From Blastococcus sp. TML/M2B (GTDB lineage: Bacteria; Actinomycetota; Actinomycetes; Mycobacteriales; Geodermatophilaceae), in assembly GCF_016612865.1 (NCBI RefSeq), contig NZ_JAENZZ010000001.1, positions 1,488,001 to 1,552,000 of the forward strand: a stretch of 64,000 nt of DNA, read 5' to 3'. The translations under genes and the position numbers were made by a program. Shown here piece after piece: positions 33,926 to 43,951 of this stretch. Below the pieces are notes generated by a model. That model was given only the letters and a program-made list of their open reading frames with translations. It had not been told where the DNA came from and searched no databases. The stretch's first letter is position 1. Every line of letters starts with the position of its first letter.

Positions 33926-35777
33926 GTGGCGGGCACCGTCCGCGGCCCCGGGACGGGACCGCGCAGCGGCGGCCGCCCGGCGCCGCGCAGCGGTCCGGGG
34001 GCCTTCACCTCCCGGCGTGCACCGGGCAGCCGGCGCAGCGGGGGAGCGGGGCTCTCGCTCGCCCAGCGGATGAGCCGCAACCGGATCGGGCTGGGTTTGC
34101 TGGTCCTGCTGCTCGTCGTCGTGGTGGGCCGGCTGGCCGTCGTCCAGGGCATCGACGGCGCGCGCTACGCCAACGCCGCCGCCCAGGACCGGCTGCGCAC
34201 CTACCCGATCGCCGCCATCCGCGGCGAGATCACCGACCGCGAGGGCCGGCCGTTCGCCTACACCGCCGACGCCTCCACGATCGCCGCCGATCCCACCGTC
34301 GTCACCGACCCGGCCCGGGCCGCGCTGGCGCTCACCACGCTGCTCGACGTCCCGGTCGCCGAGCTCACCGAGAAGCTCGCGGGGGAGGGGCGCTACCAGC
34401 TGCTGGCCGAGGGGGTTCCCCCCGAGACCGCCGACGCCGTCCGGGAACTGGGGCTGGCCGGCATCGTGATCACCGACGCCCCGGAGCGGCGCTACCCGGC
34501 CGGTGCGGTCGGCGGGCAGGTCGTCGGCCTTCGTCGGCCGCGACGGCACCGGCCTGGCGGGCATCGAGCAGACCTTCGAGGACGAGCTCGCCGGCACGCC
34601 GGGCACCCGCCGGCTCGAGGTGGGCAGCGGCGGCAACCCCATCCCCTCCCGCGGCATCGACGAGTCGGTGCCCGCCACCGACGGCAGCGACGTCGCGCTG
34701 ACCATCGACCAGGACCTGCAGTACGTCACCGAGCAGCGGCTCGCCGAGGCCTGCGCCGACGGTTTCACCACCCGCGCCTCGGCCGTGGTGCTCGACGTGC
34801 GCACCGGCGAGGTCGCCGCCATGGGCTCCTGCCCCGGCTACGACCCCGGACGGCCTGGTGAGACCCCTGACCGGCTGGGCAACCCGGTGGTCTCCGACGT
34901 CTTCGAGCCCGGCTCGGTCATGAAGGCCGTCACGCTGGCCGCCGCGATCGAGGAGGGCGAGGCGACGCCGGAGGAGTTCCTGACCGTCGACGGCCACATC
35001 CAGGCCGGCAACCGGCGGGTCACCGACGCGCACGACCACGCGCCCATCGACTGGTCCGTCACCGGCATCCTCGCCAAGTCCAGCAACGTCGGCACGATCA
35101 TGCTCGCCCGCGAGGTCGGCGACGAGGTGCTCGAGCGCTACCTCCGGGCCTTCGGCATCGGCAGCCGCACCGGCATCGAGCTGCCCGGCGAGAGCAGGGG
35201 CATCTTCCAGGGCTCCGACGAGTGGAGCGAGATCCAGGCCGCCAACATCGCCATCGGGCAGGGCGTCTCGGTGACCGCGCTGCAGATGGCCTCGGTCTAC
35301 CAGGCGATCGCCAACGACGGCGTCCGCATCGAGCCGCGCATCGTCCGGTCGGTCACCTCGCCCGACGGCCACGTCGAGCAGGCGGAGCGGCCCCAGGGCA
35401 CCCGGGTGATCAGCGAGGACACCGCCGACGCGATGGCCTACATGCTCGAGGCGGTCGTGGGCCCCGGCGGCACCGCGCCGCTGGGCCAGATCGAGGGCTT
35501 CCGCGTCGCCGGCAAGACCGGCACCGCGCAGCGGGCCAACCCCGAGTGCGGCTGCTACGAGGGCGGCGGCTACTTCACCACCTTCGTCGGCTTCGCCCCC
35601 GCCGACGACCCGCAGTACGTGGTCGCGGTCGACCTGGAGCGGCCGACCAGCTCCGCCGAGGGCGGCCAGGTGGCCGCGCCGGTGTTCCGCGACATCCTCC
35701 GGTACGCGCTGACCGCCGACGGCGTCGTCCCCTCGGGCACGCCGCGCCCGGACTTCCAGCTCACCCGCGACCGCTGA
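33926..35777 (+). CDS. ftsI: Septal penicillin-binding protein FtsI (PBP3), frameshifted
   Basis: The class B transpeptidase that cross-links septal peptidoglycan with FtsW. After a basic cytoplasmic tail a membrane helix (IGLGLLVLLLVVVVGRLAVVQ) leads to the dimerisation domain (AAIRGEITDREGRPFAY) and the transpeptidase domain with S-x-x-K in FEPGSVMKAVTLA, S-x-N in KSSNVGT and KTG in VAGKTGTAQ. An extra C at 34528-34529 breaks the frame after GGQVVG; dropping it gives FVGRDGTGLAGIEQTFED and the complete protein of 616 residues. Since ftsI is essential and the rest is fully conserved, this is almost certainly a sequence error. GTG at 33926 is two bases after ftsL. Confidence 0.9.
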
Positions 35778-35873
35778 CCGGGCGCAGCGCTCCGCCCTCC
35801 CGCCCGCACACCCCCGGGGCGATCCCGCCACGTCGGCGGGGCGCGGTGGCACGAGGAGGAGGACCGGCGCCGG

Positions 35874-35879
35874 TAGATT
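35874..35879 (+). promoter_or_regulatory. Candidate -10 element of murE (TAGATT)
   Basis: TAGATT lies eight bases before the murE GTG in the 110-base ftsI-murE gap. It would give an internal, leaderless promoter so that murE and the genes behind it can be transcribed separately from the mraZ promoter. Confidence 0.45.
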
Positions 35880-35887
35880 GGAGCCCC

Positions 35888-37450
35888 GTGACCCCGACCG
35901 ACGGCGGGTCGGCGCCCCCGCCCGCGGGCAGCCGCCCGCGCGCACCGCGCCCCGTGCCGCTGCCCGAGCTCGCCGATCTCCTCGGCCGGCCGGTCGCCGG
36001 CGACCCGGAGGTGACCGTCTCCGGCCTCACCCTCGCCTCCGGCGACGTCCGCCCCGGGGACCTCTACGCCGCGCTGCCCGGCGCCCGCACGCACGGCGTC
36101 CGCTACGTCGCGCAGGCCGTCGAGCGCGGTGCCGTCGCCGTCCTCACCGACCCCACCGGGCGCGCCGACGCGGTCGCGACCGGCCTGCCCGTGTGCGTCG
36201 TCGAGGACCCCCGCGGCGTGCTCGGCGAGGTGGCCGACCGCGTCTACGACCGGCCCAGCGAGCGGCTGCAGGTCATCGGCATCACCGGCACCAACGGCAA
36301 GACGACGACGGCCTACCTGGTGGAGGCCGGGCTGGCCGCCGCCGGCCGGGCCACCGGGCTCATCGGCACTGTGCAGACCCGCACGCGGACCGCCGACGGC
36401 GCCACCACCGCGATCCCCAGCGAGCGCACCACTCCCGAGGCGCCGGCCGTGCACGCCCTCCTCGCCGCCATGGCCGAGTCCGGCGTCGCCACCGTGGTCA
36501 TGGAGGTCTCCAGCCACGCGCTGGTGCTCGGCCGCGTCGGTGCCGTCCGCTTCGCCGCCGCCGGGTTCACCAACCTGGGGCGCGACCACCTGGACTTCCA
36601 CGGCGACCTCGAGGAGTACTTCCGCGCGAAGGCGCTGCTCTTCGACGGCCGCGCGGCCGCCGAGGTCGTCGACGTCGACGACGAGCACGGCCGCCGGCTG
36701 CTCGACCGCCCCGGCCGGCCCCGCCCGGTCACCGTCTCCACCGAGGGCGCGGACGCCGACTGGCGGGCGACCGACGTCGCCGCCGCGCCCGAGGGCGGTT
36801 CCACCTTCACCCTGCACGGCCCCGGCGGGCTGCGCCGCGACGCCCGGGTCCGGCTGCCCGGCCGGTTCAACGTGGCCAACGCGCTGCTCGCCGTCGCGCT
36901 GCTCGACGCCGTCGGGGTGCCGGTCGACGCCGCGCTCGACGGCATCGCCGCGACCGTCGTCCCCGGCCGGATGGAGCCGGTCGAGGCCGGCCAGCCCTTC
37001 GTCGCCGCCGTCGACTACGCGCACACCCCCGACGCCGTCAGCACCGCCCTCGCGGCGCTGCGGACGGCGACGACCGGCCGGCTGATCACCGTGCTCGGCT
37101 GCGGCGGCGACCGCGATACGGGCAAGCGCGCGGGCATGGGCGCGGCCGCGGCTGCGGGCAGCGACGTCCTCGTGGTGACCGACGACAACCCCCGCTCCGA
37201 GGACCCGGCCGCCATCCGTGCCGCGATGCTGGCCGGCGTGCTCGAGGTGCCGGCGCACCGCCGCGCCGAGGTGCACGAGGTCGGCGACCGCCGCGCGGCG
37301 ATCGCGACCGCGGTGTCGCTGGCCCGCCCGGGGGACACCGTGCTGGTGGCCGGCAAGGGCCACGAGACCGGCCAGGAGGTCGCGGGCACCGTGCACCCCT
37401 TCGACGACCGCGCCGTGCTGCGCGAGGTCCTGGCGGAGGTGCGCCGGTGA
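35888..37450 (+). CDS. murE: UDP-N-acetylmuramoyl-L-alanyl-D-glutamate--2,6-diaminopimelate ligase
   Basis: MurE adds the third residue of the peptide stem. The 520-residue protein has the ATP loop GITGTNGKTTTAYL near residues 132-145, EVSSHALVLGRV, TNLGRDHLDFHGDLEEY and the specificity motif DDNPRSEDPAAI near residue 434; DNPR marks meso-diaminopimelate as substrate, so the wall is mDAP type. The open frame extends far upstream inside ftsI, but the GTG at 35888 with its -10-like TAGATT and the start of conserved PLPELADLL support this start. Its stop overlaps murF as GTGA. Confidence 0.94.
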   Translation: MTPTDGGSAPPPAGSRPRAPRPVPLPELADLLGRPVAGDPEVTVSGLTLASGDVRPGDLYAALPGARTHGVRYVAQAVERGAVAVLTDPTGRADAVATGLPVCVVEDPRGVLGEVADRVYDRPSERLQVIGITGTNGKTTTAYLVEAGLAAAGRATGLIGTVQTRTRTADGATTAIPSERTTPEAPAVHALLAAMAESGVATVVMEVSSHALVLGRVGAVRFAAAGFTNLGRDHLDFHGDLEEYFRAKALLFDGRAAAEVVDVDDEHGRRLLDRPGRPRPVTVSTEGADADWRATDVAAAPEGGSTFTLHGPGGLRRDARVRLPGRFNVANALLAVALLDAVGVPVDAALDGIAATVVPGRMEPVEAGQPFVAAVDYAHTPDAVSTALAALRTATTGRLITVLGCGGDRDTGKRAGMGAAAAAGSDVLVVTDDNPRSEDPAAIRAAMLAGVLEVPAHRRAEVHEVGDRRAAIATAVSLARPGDTVLVAGKGHETGQEVAGTVHPFDDRAVLREVLAEVRR

Positions 37451-38844
37451 TCGCGCTGACCCTGGCGGAGGTCGCCGCCCTCGCCGGTGGCGAGCTCGCC
37501 GGCGACCCGGACGCCGCGGTCACCGGCGCGGTGACCCTGGACTCGCGCACCGTCGCCCCCGGCGACCTGTTCGTCGCCGTCGCCGGTGAGCGGGTGGACG
37601 GGCACGACTACCTCGGTGCGGCCGCCGCGGCCGGTGCCGCCGGCGCGCTGTGCACCCGGCCCGACCCGGCGCTGCCGTGCGTCCTCGTCGACGACCCGGT
37701 GGCCGCCCTCGGCCGGCTGGCCGCCGGCGTGCACGCCCGGCTCGCCGCGGCCGGTGGGCTCACCACGATCGGCCTGACCGGCTCGTCGGGGAAGACCTCG
37801 ACCAAGGACCTGCTCGGCCAGGTGCTGGCGACGGCGGGGGAGACGGTCAGCCCGCCCGGCTCGTACAACAACGACATCGGCATGCCGCTCACCGTGCTCG
37901 GCGCCGACGAGGGCACCCGGTACCTGGTGCTCGAGATGGGCGCCCGCGGCCCCGGGCACATCGCCCGGCTGTGCGCCGTCGCCCGGCCCGACATCGGCAT
38001 CGTGCTCAACGTGGGCTCCGCGCACCTCGGCGAGTTCGGCAGCGCGGAGGTCATCGCGCAGGCCAAGGGCGAGCTGGTGGAGGCGCTGCCCGAGAGCGGG
38101 ACCGCCGTCCTCAACGCCGACGACGCCCGCGTGCTCGGCATGGCGCCGCGCACCCGCGCGCGCGTGGTCACCACCGGGCGGGCCGCGACCGCCGACGTCC
38201 GCGCCGTCGACGTGGCCCTCGACGACTCCGCCCGCGGCCGGTTCACCCTCGTCGCCGGCGGCGAGGAGCACCCCGTCGCCCTGCGCGTCGTCGGCGAGCA
38301 CCAGGTCGCCAACGCGCTGTCCGCCGCCGCGGCCGCGCTGGCCGCCGGGATGGCCCCGGCCGCCGTCGCCGCCGCGCTGTCCGAGGCCGGGCCGCGCAGC
38401 CGCTGGCGCATGGAGGTCACCCGCCGCCCCGACGGCGTCACCGTCGTCAACGACGCCTACAACGCCAACCCCGAGTCGATGCGGGCCGCGCTCGCCGCGG
38501 TGGCCGGGATGCCGGCCACGCGGCGCATCGCGGTGCTCGGCGCCATGGCCGAGCTCGGGCCCGGCGCGGCGGCCGAGCACGAGCGGCTGGGGCGCGACGC
38601 CGCGGCCGCCGGGATCGATCTCGTCGTGGCCGTCGGCCCCGATGCGGTAGGCATAGCCGACGGTGCGGCCGCAGCCGGGCGTCGTCCAGGAGAGGAGTCG
38701 GTGCTCGTGCCGGACCGGGCCGCTGCCCGCCAGCTCGTGTCGGAGGTGCTGCGCCCCGGGGACGTCGTCCTCGTCAAGGCCAGCCGGTCCTTCGGCCTGG
38801 AGCTGCTCGCCGCCGATCTGCTCGACGAGGGGGCGAACGGATGA
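37447..38844 (+). CDS. murF: UDP-N-acetylmuramoyl-tripeptide--D-alanyl-D-alanine ligase
   Basis: MurF adds D-Ala-D-Ala to complete UDP-MurNAc-pentapeptide. The 465-residue product has DSRTVAPGDLFVAVAGERVDGHDYL at the N-terminus, the ATP loop GLTGSSGKTSTKDLL near residue 109-123, PPGSYNNDIGMPLTVL and VVNDAYNANPESMRAAL, all diagnostic. GTG at 37447 overlaps the murE stop and the end overlaps mraY as ATGA, so translation of these genes is coupled. Confidence 0.95.
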   Translation: MIALTLAEVAALAGGELAGDPDAAVTGAVTLDSRTVAPGDLFVAVAGERVDGHDYLGAAAAAGAAGALCTRPDPALPCVLVDDPVAALGRLAAGVHARLAAAGGLTTIGLTGSSGKTSTKDLLGQVLATAGETVSPPGSYNNDIGMPLTVLGADEGTRYLVLEMGARGPGHIARLCAVARPDIGIVLNVGSAHLGEFGSAEVIAQAKGELVEALPESGTAVLNADDARVLGMAPRTRARVVTTGRAATADVRAVDVALDDSARGRFTLVAGGEEHPVALRVVGEHQVANALSAAAAALAAGMAPAAVAAALSEAGPRSRWRMEVTRRPDGVTVVNDAYNANPESMRAALAAVAGMPATRRIAVLGAMAELGPGAAAEHERLGRDAAAAGIDLVVAVGPDAVGIADGAAAAGRRPGEESVLVPDRAAARQLVSEVLRPGDVVLVKASRSFGLELLAADLLDEGANG

Positions 38845-39917
38845 GGAGCGTCCTCATCGCCGCAGGCGTCGGCCTGATCCTGTCCATCCTGCTGACCCCG
38901 CTGGCCATCCGCGCCTTCCGGCGGCAGGGCCTGGGCCAGGAGATCCGCGACGACGGCCCCGAGAGCCACCTGTCCAAGAAGGGCACGCCCACGATGGGCG
39001 GCACGGTGATCGTCGGCGCGACCGTCGTCGGTTACCTGGTCGCGCACCTGGCGTTCATCGGCAACGCCGGCTGGGGCTTCAGCGCCACCGGCATCCTGCT
39101 GCTGTTCCTCATGGTCGGCATGGGCACCGTCGGCTTCCTCGACGACTACCTCAAGATCCGGCACCGCCGCAGCCTCGGGCTGAACAAGACCGCCAAGCTG
39201 GTCGGGCAGCTGCTGGTCGGCGTCACGTTCGCGGTGCTGGCGATCAACTTCCCGAGCAACGGGCTGACGCCGGCCTCCACCGTCGTCTCCTACGTGCGCG
39301 ACATCGAGCCGCTCACCCTGGGCTCGATCGGCTTCGTGATCCTGGCCTACCTGTTCATCGCCGGGTTCTCCAACGCGGTGAACCTGACCGACGGGCTCGA
39401 CGGGCTCGCGGCCGGCTCCTCGGCGATGGTGCTGGCCTCCTACATCGTCATCTCCTTCTGGCAGTTCACCCACGACTGCGCCAGCGAGCTCATCGAGGGC
39501 TGCTACCAGGTGCGCGACCCGCTGGACATCACGCTGGTCGCGGCCTCGGCCATGGGCGCCTGCCTGGGCTTCCTGTGGTGGAACACCAGCCCGGCGCGCA
39601 TCTTCATGGGCGACACCGGCTCGCTGGCCCTCGGCGGGCTGATCGCCGGGCTGGCGATCGTCACCCGCACCGAGCTGCTGCTCGTCGTGCTCGGCGGCCT
39701 GTTCGTCGCCGTCACGCTCTCGGTGGTCATCCAGGTCGCCTTCTTCCGGGCCACCCGCCGCCGGGTGTTCCGGATGGCGCCGCTGCACCACCACTTCGAG
39801 CTCGCCGGCTGGACGGAGAACACCGTCATCGTCCGGTTCTGGCTGGTCACCGGGATGGCCGTCGCGTTCGGCCTCGGGCTGTTCTACGCGGACTGGCTCT
39901 CCTTCGTGGGGCTGTGA
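38841..39917 (+). CDS. mraY: Phospho-N-acetylmuramoyl-pentapeptide-transferase
   Basis: MraY moves phospho-MurNAc-pentapeptide onto undecaprenyl phosphate, making lipid I at the membrane. The 358-residue protein has about ten membrane helices and the signatures KKGTPTMGG, GFLDDYLKIRHRRSLGL (Asp-Asp of the active site), NAVNLTDGLDGLAAG, FMGDTGSLALGG and the terminal APLHHHFELAGW. ATG overlaps murF as ATGA and the stop overlaps murD as TGATG. Confidence 0.96.
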   Translation: MRSVLIAAGVGLILSILLTPLAIRAFRRQGLGQEIRDDGPESHLSKKGTPTMGGTVIVGATVVGYLVAHLAFIGNAGWGFSATGILLLFLMVGMGTVGFLDDYLKIRHRRSLGLNKTAKLVGQLLVGVTFAVLAINFPSNGLTPASTVVSYVRDIEPLTLGSIGFVILAYLFIAGFSNAVNLTDGLDGLAAGSSAMVLASYIVISFWQFTHDCASELIEGCYQVRDPLDITLVAASAMGACLGFLWWNTSPARIFMGDTGSLALGGLIAGLAIVTRTELLLVVLGGLFVAVTLSVVIQVAFFRATRRRVFRMAPLHHHFELAGWTENTVIVRFWLVTGMAVAFGLGLFYADWLSFVGL

Positions 39918-41335
39918 TGGAACTCGGCTCGGCCCGCGTGCTCGTCGCCGGGCTCGGCGTCTCCGGGGTCGCGGCGGCCCGCGTGCTGCTGGAGCTGGGC
40001 GCGACGGTGCAGCTCACCGACGCCCAGGAGCGCCCGGTCGTCGCCGAGCTCACCGCGGCCGGCGCAACCTGGCTGGGCGACGCCGCCGCCGTCCCCGAGG
40101 GCACCGACCTCGTCGTCACCTCGCCGGGCTGGCGCCCGGACTCCCCGCTGCTCGCCGACGCCGCCCGCCGCGGGGTCGAGGTCGTGGGGGAGCCGGAGCT
40201 GGCCTGGCGGCTGCGCATCGCCGGGCCGGACGGCGTCCCCGCGCCGTGGCTCGCGGTCACCGGCACCAACGGCAAGACGACGACGGTCACCATGCTCGAG
40301 GCGATCCTGCTGGCCGCCGGCCGCCGCGCGGTGGCCGCCGGCAACGTGGGGCGGCCGCTGGTCGAGGTGGTCACCGCCCGCGACCCCGACGGGACGCCCA
40401 CCTTCGACGCGATCGCCGTCGAGCTGTCCAGCTTCCAGCTGCACTGGTCCTCGACCCTGGCACCGGCCGCCGCCGCGGTGCTCAACGTGGCCGACGACCA
40501 CACCGACTGGCACGGCTCCTTCGCCGCCTACCGCGACGCCAAGGCCCGCATCCTCGAGCGCTCGCCGGTCGCCGTCGCCGACGCCGGGGACCCGGTCGCC
40601 GCGTCGCTCGCGGCGGCGCACCCGCACCCGGTCACGGTCACCCTCGGCGAACCGGCGCCCGGCCAGCTCGGCGTGCGCGAGGGGGCGCTGGTCGACCGGG
40701 CGTTCGCCGCCGACCCGGCGGGGGAGGTGCTGCTGGAAGCGGGTCTGCTGCAGGTGCCCGGCCCGCACAACACGGTGAACGCCCTGGCCGCCGCGGCGCT
40801 CGCGCGGGCGGCCGGCGTTCCTGCCGAGGTCGTCGGCCGCGGGCTGGCCGGCTTCCGCGGCGGCGCCCACCGCAACGTGCTCGTGGCCACCGTCGACGGC
40901 GTCGACTGGGTCGACGACAGCAAGGCCACCAACCCGCACGCCGCCGGCGCCTCGCTGGCCTCCTACCCGCGCGTGGTGTGGATCGCCGGCGGGCTGCTCA
41001 AGGGCGCCGACGTCGACCCGCTGGTCGCCGCCGTCGCGCCGCGGCTGGCCGGTGTGGTCCTCCTGGGCCGCGATCGGGACCGGATCGCCGCCTCCCTGGC
41101 GCGACACGCCCCGACGGTCCCCGTCGTCACGGTCCCCAGCGGCGACGATGGCGGGATGGATGGGACGGGTGTGACGGCCGAGGCGACGACGGCGCGCGTG
41201 GTGGCGGCCGCGCGCGGGCTCGCGCGCCCCGGCGACACCGTGCTGCTCGCCCCCGCGGCGGCGTCCATGGACGTCTACCGCGACTACGCGCACCGGGGCA
41301 CCGCCTTCGCCGCCGCGGTCCGGGCGCTGGGCTGA
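39917..41335 (+). CDS. murD: UDP-N-acetylmuramoylalanine--D-glutamate ligase
   Basis: MurD adds D-glutamate to UDP-MurNAc-L-Ala. The 472-residue product begins with an N-terminal Rossmann-like domain (RVLVAGLGVSGVAAARVL), has the ATP loop AVTGTNGKTTTVTML near residue 113-127, ELSSFQLHWS, LNVADDHTDWHG and WVDDSKATNPHAA. The ATG at 39917 overlaps the mraY stop by one base. ftsW follows after four bases. Confidence 0.95.
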   Translation: MELGSARVLVAGLGVSGVAAARVLLELGATVQLTDAQERPVVAELTAAGATWLGDAAAVPEGTDLVVTSPGWRPDSPLLADAARRGVEVVGEPELAWRLRIAGPDGVPAPWLAVTGTNGKTTTVTMLEAILLAAGRRAVAAGNVGRPLVEVVTARDPDGTPTFDAIAVELSSFQLHWSSTLAPAAAAVLNVADDHTDWHGSFAAYRDAKARILERSPVAVADAGDPVAASLAAAHPHPVTVTLGEPAPGQLGVREGALVDRAFAADPAGEVLLEAGLLQVPGPHNTVNALAAAALARAAGVPAEVVGRGLAGFRGGAHRNVLVATVDGVDWVDDSKATNPHAAGASLASYPRVVWIAGGLLKGADVDPLVAAVAPRLAGVVLLGRDRDRIAASLARHAPTVPVVTVPSGDDGGMDGTGVTAEATTARVVAAARGLARPGDTVLLAPAAASMDVYRDYAHRGTAFAAAVRALG

Positions 41336-41339
41336 CCCC

Positions 41340-42830
41340 GTGACGACGACGCAGACCCGTCCGCGTCCTCCCCGGTCCGCGCGCGAGGAGCGCGTGCGGC
41401 CGCCGGCCCGCCGCTGGGCGGCCCCCGCCTGGATGGACGGGCCGATGACCAGCTGCCACCTGGTGCTGGGCGCGGCCGGCCTGCTGCTGCTCATCGGGCT
41501 GGTCATGGTCTTCTCCGCCTCCTCGATCGAGGCGGCGCTGGCGCAGGAGGCGGCCTGGGCACCCGGCGTCCAGCAGCTGGTCTGGGCGGGCCTGGGCCTG
41601 ACCGCGATGCTGGTCACGATGCGGCTGCCGGTCGGGCTGATCCGCCGCTGGTCGCCGTTCGCGCTGGTCGCCGTCGCCGTGCTGCTGCTCCTGGTGCTCG
41701 TGCCCGGCATCGGCGTCCGCCTCAACGGCGCGCGGCAGTGGATCGACCTGGGCTTCACGCTCTTCCAGCCCTCGGAGCTGGCCAAGATCGTGCTCGCCCT
41801 CTGGGGCGCGCACGTCCTGGCGCTGCGCGAGCGCTACCTGACGACGACGTCGCTGCTGGTCCCGGTCCTGCCGGTGTTCGGCGTGCTCTCGCTGCTGATC
41901 ATCGCCGAGCCGGACTTCGGCGGGGTCGTGAGCCTCGGGCTGGTGCTCGTCGGGCTGCTGTGGGCCGGCGGGATGCCGCTGCGCTGGTTCGGCGCGTTCG
42001 CCGCGGTCGGGGCGCTGCTGATCGCGCTGCTCGTGGCGGTGGCGCCCTACCGGATGGACCGCATCACCGCGTTCATGGACCCCTTCGCCGACCCGACCGA
42101 CACCGGGTTCCAGGCCATCCGCGGCTTCTACGCGCTGGCCAGCGGCGGCTGGTCCGGCGTGGGCCTGGGCAACAGCGCGATGAAGTGGAACATCCTCCCG
42201 GAGGCGGAGTCGGACTACATCTTCGCGATCATCGGCGAGGAGCTGGGCTTCCTGGGCTGCCTGGTGGTCGTCACCCTCTACGGGGTGCTGGCCTACGCCG
42301 GCTTCCGCATCGCCAAGCGGGCGGCCGACCGGTTCGTGCAGCTCGCCAGCGTCGCGATCACCGTGTGGCTGGTCGGCCAGGCCACCATGAACATGGGCTA
42401 CGTGGTCGGCCTCCTCCCCGTGACCGGCGTGACGCTCCCGCTGATCTCCGCGGGCGGCACGTCGCTCATCCTCACCCTCGCCGTGATCGGCCTGCTCGCG
42501 CGCTTCGCCTGCACCGAGCCCGCGGCCGTCGAGGCCCTCCGCGCGCGGGACCGCGGCCGGCTCTCCCGGCTGCTGCTCCCCGCCCCCTCGGCCGCCGTCG
42601 AGCCGGTCCGCCCCCGCCGCCGTCCCGAGGACCAGGACGCGCAGCGCCCGGTGGTCGGCAGCGGGCGCACCGTCGTGCCCGCCCGCGCCCCGGTCCGCCG
42701 GGAGCGGCCGGTCCGCACCCCGGCTGCGCCGCGGCAGGCCGCGCCGCGGCAGGCCGCGCCGCGGCAGGGCGGAGCCCGCGCCTCGGCGCCGCGGCCGGCG
42801 CCCGACCGCCGGTCCGGGGGGCCCCGGTGA
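41340..42830 (+). CDS. ftsW: Septal peptidoglycan polymerase FtsW (SEDS family)
   Basis: FtsW is the septal glycosyltransferase of the SEDS family, partner of FtsI. The 496-residue protein has about ten membrane helices. [72 protein letters not shown] and ISAGGTSLI are SEDS signatures; the catalytic Asp region is [13 protein letters not shown] cytoplasmic C-terminal tail of about 100 residues is basic and Pro/Arg-rich and carries three APRQA/G repeats. GTG at 41340; the stop overlaps murG as GTGA. Confidence 0.95.
   Translation: MTTTQTRPRPPRSAREERVRPPARRWAAPAWMDGPMTSCHLVLGAAGLLLLIGLVMVFSASSIEAALAQEAAWAPGVQQLVWAGLGLTAMLVTMRLPVGLIRRWSPFALVAVAVLLLLVLVPGIGVRLNGARQWIDLGFTLFQPSELAKIVLALWGAHVLALRERYLTTTSLLVPVLPVFGVLSLLIIAEPDFGGVVSLGLVLVGLLWAGGMPLRWFGAFAAVGALLIALLVAVAPYRMDRITAFMDPFADPTDTGFQAIRGFYALASGGWSGVGLGNSAMKWNILPEAESDYIFAIIGEELGFLGCLVVVTLYGVLAYAGFRIAKRAADRFVQLASVAITVWLVGQATMNMGYVVGLLPVTGVTLPLISAGGTSLILTLAVIGLLARFACTEPAAVEALRARDRGRLSRLLLPAPSAAVEPVRPRRRPEDQDAQRPVVGSGRTVVPARAPVRRERPVRTPAAPRQAAPRQAAPRQGGARASAPRPAPDRRSGGPR
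42726..42770 (+). repeat. Three 15-bp tandem repeats in the ftsW tail
   Basis: Three in-frame units of GCGCCGCGGCAGGCC (last copy ends GGC) encode [10 protein letters not shown] and APRQG in the disordered cytoplasmic tail of FtsW. Slippage here would change tail length only. Confidence 0.85.
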
Positions 42831-43951
42831 GCGGCGCGTCCCGACCGCTGTCCGTCGTCCTCGCCGGCGGTGGCACCGGCGGCCACATCGAGCCGATGCT
42901 CGCCCTCGCCGACGCGCTGCGCCGCACCCCGGCCGCGGCCGACGGCGGGCTGCGGATCACCTGCCTGGGCACCGCCCGCGGCATGGAGACCCGGCTGGTC
43001 CCCGCCCGCGGTTACGACCTGCGGCTGATCCCGCCGGTGCCCCTGCCGCGCAAGCCCACCGTCGACCTGCTGCGCGTGCCCGGGCGGGTGCGGCGCGCGG
43101 TCGCCGAGACCCGCGCGCTGCTCGACGAAGTCGGTGCCGACGTCGTCGTCGGCTTCGGCGGCTACGTCGCGCTCCCGGCCTACCTGGCGGCGCGGCGGGC
43201 CGGCGTCCCGGTCGTGGTGCACGAGCAGAACGCGCTCCCGGGGCTGGCCAACCGGATCGGCGCCCGGCTGGCCGCGCGGGTCGCCGTCACCACGCCGGGG
43301 ACGCCGCTGCACCGCGGCGAGCACGTGGGCATGCCGCTGCGCACCGCGATCTCCGCGCTGGACCGCGCCGCCCGACGCGCCGAGGCGCGCGAGACCTTCG
43401 GCCTGGATGCCGACCGGCCCACGCTGCTGGTGTTCGGCGGCTCGCAGGGCGCGGCCACGCTCAACCGGGCCGCGGTGGGTGCGGCCGACGCGCTGGCCGC
43501 GGCCGGCGTCCAGGTGCTGCACGCCCGCGGACCCAAGAACACCGACGTGGTGGTGTCGCCCCGCGGCGACGGCGCGCCGCCCTATGTCGTCGTCGACTAC
43601 CTGGAGCGCATGGACCTCGCCTACGCCGCCGCCGACCTCGCCCTGTGCCGGTCGGGCGCGGTGACCGTGGCCGAGCTCTCCGCCGTCGGGCTGCCCGGCG
43701 TCTTCGTGCCGCTGCCGATCGGCAACGGCGAGCAGCGGCGCAACGCCCTGCCCGTGGTCGAGGCCGGGGGAGGGCTGCTGGTGGAGGACGCCGAGCTGAC
43801 GCCGGCCTGGATCGCCGAGCACCTGGTGCCGCTGCTCACCGACCCGGACGCGCTGGCCGGCTACGCCCGGAACGCCGCCGCGGCGGGGGCGCCGGACGCC
43901 GACGAGACCCTGGCTGCGATCGTGCTCGACGTGGCCGGAGTCGAGCAGTGA
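42827..43951 (+). CDS. murG: Undecaprenyldiphospho-muramoylpentapeptide beta-N-acetylglucosaminyltransferase
   Basis: MurG adds GlcNAc to lipid I to form lipid II on the inner face of the membrane. The 374-residue GT-B enzyme has the N-terminal [19 protein letters not shown] near residues 11-29, [31 protein letters not shown] and the donor-binding [15 protein letters not shown], with [20 protein letters not shown] at 42827 overlaps ftsW; the stop overlaps murC, both as GTGA. Confidence 0.95.
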   Translation: MSGASRPLSVVLAGGGTGGHIEPMLALADALRRTPAAADGGLRITCLGTARGMETRLVPARGYDLRLIPPVPLPRKPTVDLLRVPGRVRRAVAETRALLDEVGADVVVGFGGYVALPAYLAARRAGVPVVVHEQNALPGLANRIGARLAARVAVTTPGTPLHRGEHVGMPLRTAISALDRAARRAEARETFGLDADRPTLLVFGGSQGAATLNRAAVGAADALAAAGVQVLHARGPKNTDVVVSPRGDGAPPYVVVDYLERMDLAYAAADLALCRSGAVTVAELSAVGLPGVFVPLPIGNGEQRRNALPVVEAGGGLLVEDAELTPAWIAEHLVPLLTDPDALAGYARNAAAAGAPDADETLAAIVLDVAGVEQ

